A stretch of 26,562 nucleotides of DNA from Ichthyosporea sp. XGB-2017a. Lineage: Eukaryota > Opisthokonta > Ichthyosporea. Below the pieces are notes generated by a model, which was not told the DNA's origin, ran no database searches, and worked only from the letters and a program-made list of their open reading frames with translations. The DNA lies in the NCBI GenBank assembly GCA_002811675.1, contig PDIM01000105.1:16589-43150 (forward strand), in the 5' to 3' direction. Both the position numbers and the translations under genes were made by a program. Numbering within the stretch: position 1 is the first letter of the stretch; each line of letters starts with the position of its first letter. Below are positions 25,589 to 26,562 of this stretch, piece after piece.

Positions 25589-26472
25589 GATATAAAGACA
25601 GTTAAGCGATAATACTGGAGTGAGGAAATATTAACTGACTAAAACACTTTCTGTTGATCTTGTCAGAGGCTTGATAAAATCTACTGAAAGGATTAAAAGA
25701 AAAAGGAAAAAAGAAGAAGAGATATTTTTAGAGTTCCTCTAAATAAATAAAAGAAAGAGAAATTTGGGAAGAAATGGGCGCAAAGAGCAATCCCCGGTGT
25801 GATGTTTTGTATGGGGAATCCTACACTGAAATGTATCTAAGCAACCAGTGTGCATTGAACAAAGGGGGAAACCAAAAGAAAACAAAAAATGTATGGAATT
25901 TTCCATAGTGCAAGAAAAAATAAAAATAAGATTATGTTTTTGTATGGAAATTCCCATAGTGAAAGAAAAAGAAAAAAGTACCATAAAATTATACTTTTAT
26001 TTTTGAAAACAAGCAAATTAACTTTTCTATGGGAATTTCCATAGTAAAGGTCCCTTAGCAACCACAGAGGGACTCTTTATCTCCAGCGAACTCCATCGAC
26101 GTTGTTTTAGCGGAATTTTACAACAAGAGTCTCTCCTTCCTTAACTATAGGGTATTAACTATGGGAGAGTTAATTCCCTCGAGGGAGTATTGGGGGCCGC
26201 TGCCAGGGAGGCCCAGGCTTCTGATCTGCAGTTTGTATGGGATTTTCTATTGTCACTTTTTTTTTTATTTTTGCAAAATTTTCCTTAACTATGGAATTTT
26301 CCATACAAAAAAAGTTTATTTTTTTTTCTACCGGGTTTTGTAGGAAAACGAATTCCACATAACTCGGTGATTTGTGATTTGCTTAAATTTAAATTTTGAT
26401 TTTGATGTAACTTTTTTTTTTTTTTTTTTTTTTTTCTTTAGTTTTTTTTTTTTTTTTTTTTTCCCTACAGTG
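25589..26472. other. Palindrome-rich intergenic region between divergent genes
   Basis: Upstream of the minus-strand gene at 25588 and of the plus-strand frame at 26473. It carries four CTATGG/GTATGG..CCATAG/CCATAC palindromes (25891-25908, 25942-25959, 26027-26044, 26289-26306), element R copy 2, and T-runs of 24 (26412-26435) and 21 (26442-26462). The last T-run followed by CCCTACAG looks like a polypyrimidine tract and 3' splice site (AG at 26469-26470), so the next gene may have an upstream exon. Confidence 0.6.
26023..26187. repeat. Upstream element R, copy 2
   Basis: About 165 bp matching 21785-21957, bounded by CTATGGGAATTTCCATAG (26027-26044) and TTCCCTCGAGGGAG (26174-26187). CTTAGCAACC and GTTGTTTTAGCGGAATTTT are kept. 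The main difference is a loss of about ten bases just before the right palindrome. It lies 435 bp upstream of the second multi-pass protein gene. Confidence 0.85.
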
Positions 26473-26562
26473 ATGGTTTCTGTATATGTTTTAAAATTAC
26501 AACAAAACAAATTCTACGTGGGAAAAACCAAATCCCCAGTGGATCGACTAAGTGCCCACTTC
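26473..26562 (+). CDS. GIY-YIG domain protein, N-terminal fragment (runs off the window)
   Basis: The 30 codons from the ATG at 26473 to the window end read MVSVYVLKLQQNKFYVGKT and on through KSPVDRLSAHF. This is the start of a GIY-YIG nuclease domain: VYVLKL stands for the GIY strand, KFYVGKT for the YIG strand with its following Gly-Lys, and R26 in VDRL fits the conserved catalytic Arg. Many unrelated proteins carry this fold (homing endonucleases, retroelement endonucleases, repair nucleases, domesticated proteins), so the role cannot be told from the fragment. The ATG sits two bases after a possible 3' splice site (CCCTACAG), so an upstream exon or 5'-UTR intron is possible. Confidence 0.7.
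   Translation, partial: MVSVYVLKLQQNKFYVGKTKSPVDRLSAHF

Overview
This is nuclear DNA from an intron-poor eukaryote, most likely a single-celled one. The eukaryotic signs are a tRNA-Ile(UAU) gene split by a 25-nt intron at the usual eukaryotic position, tandem CCAAT boxes with a TATA box, AATAAA poly(A) signals, a solo LTR, type II membrane glycosyltransferases and a receptor guanylyl cyclase-type protein. All gene models are single long exons. Receptor cyclases of this layout are best known from animals but also occur in some protists. I cannot fix the clade from this window.

Layout. (1) 1-8060, minus strand: a tandem array of large secreted cysteine-rich proteins of unknown function. It holds the first 56 nt of one copy and two complete copies (886 and 892 aa), separated by conserved intergenic repeats. 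One intergenic copy carries a 178-bp solo LTR with a 5-bp target duplication. (2) 8298-11681, minus: a receptor guanylyl cyclase-like protein whose cyclase active site has lost several key residues. (3) 11682-14175: low-complexity DNA and a 911-N assembly gap whose two flanks are near-identical, so the gap is probably an unmerged overlap. (4) 14176-19366, plus: two paralogous O-fucosyltransferase-like type II membrane proteins, each behind an array of CCAAT boxes, with a probable relic of a third copy between them. (5) 19508-21526, minus: a small DUF1772-like membrane protein and a multi-pass membrane protein of unknown family. (6) 22414-23485, plus: a small secreted four-cysteine protein and the tRNA-Ile. 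(7) 24512-25588, minus: a second copy of the multi-pass family. Both copies share a ~170-bp upstream element. (8) 26473 to the right edge, plus: the start of a GIY-YIG domain protein.

The gene content is mostly secretory pathway and cell surface: secreted cysteine-rich families, a receptor, Golgi-type glycosyltransferases and multi-pass membrane proteins with signal peptides. Most families occur as local duplicates. Nothing shows that the genes form one pathway. The strongest candidates for undescribed biology are the secreted tandem family, the multi-pass family with its palindrome-rich upstream element, and the degenerate receptor cyclase.
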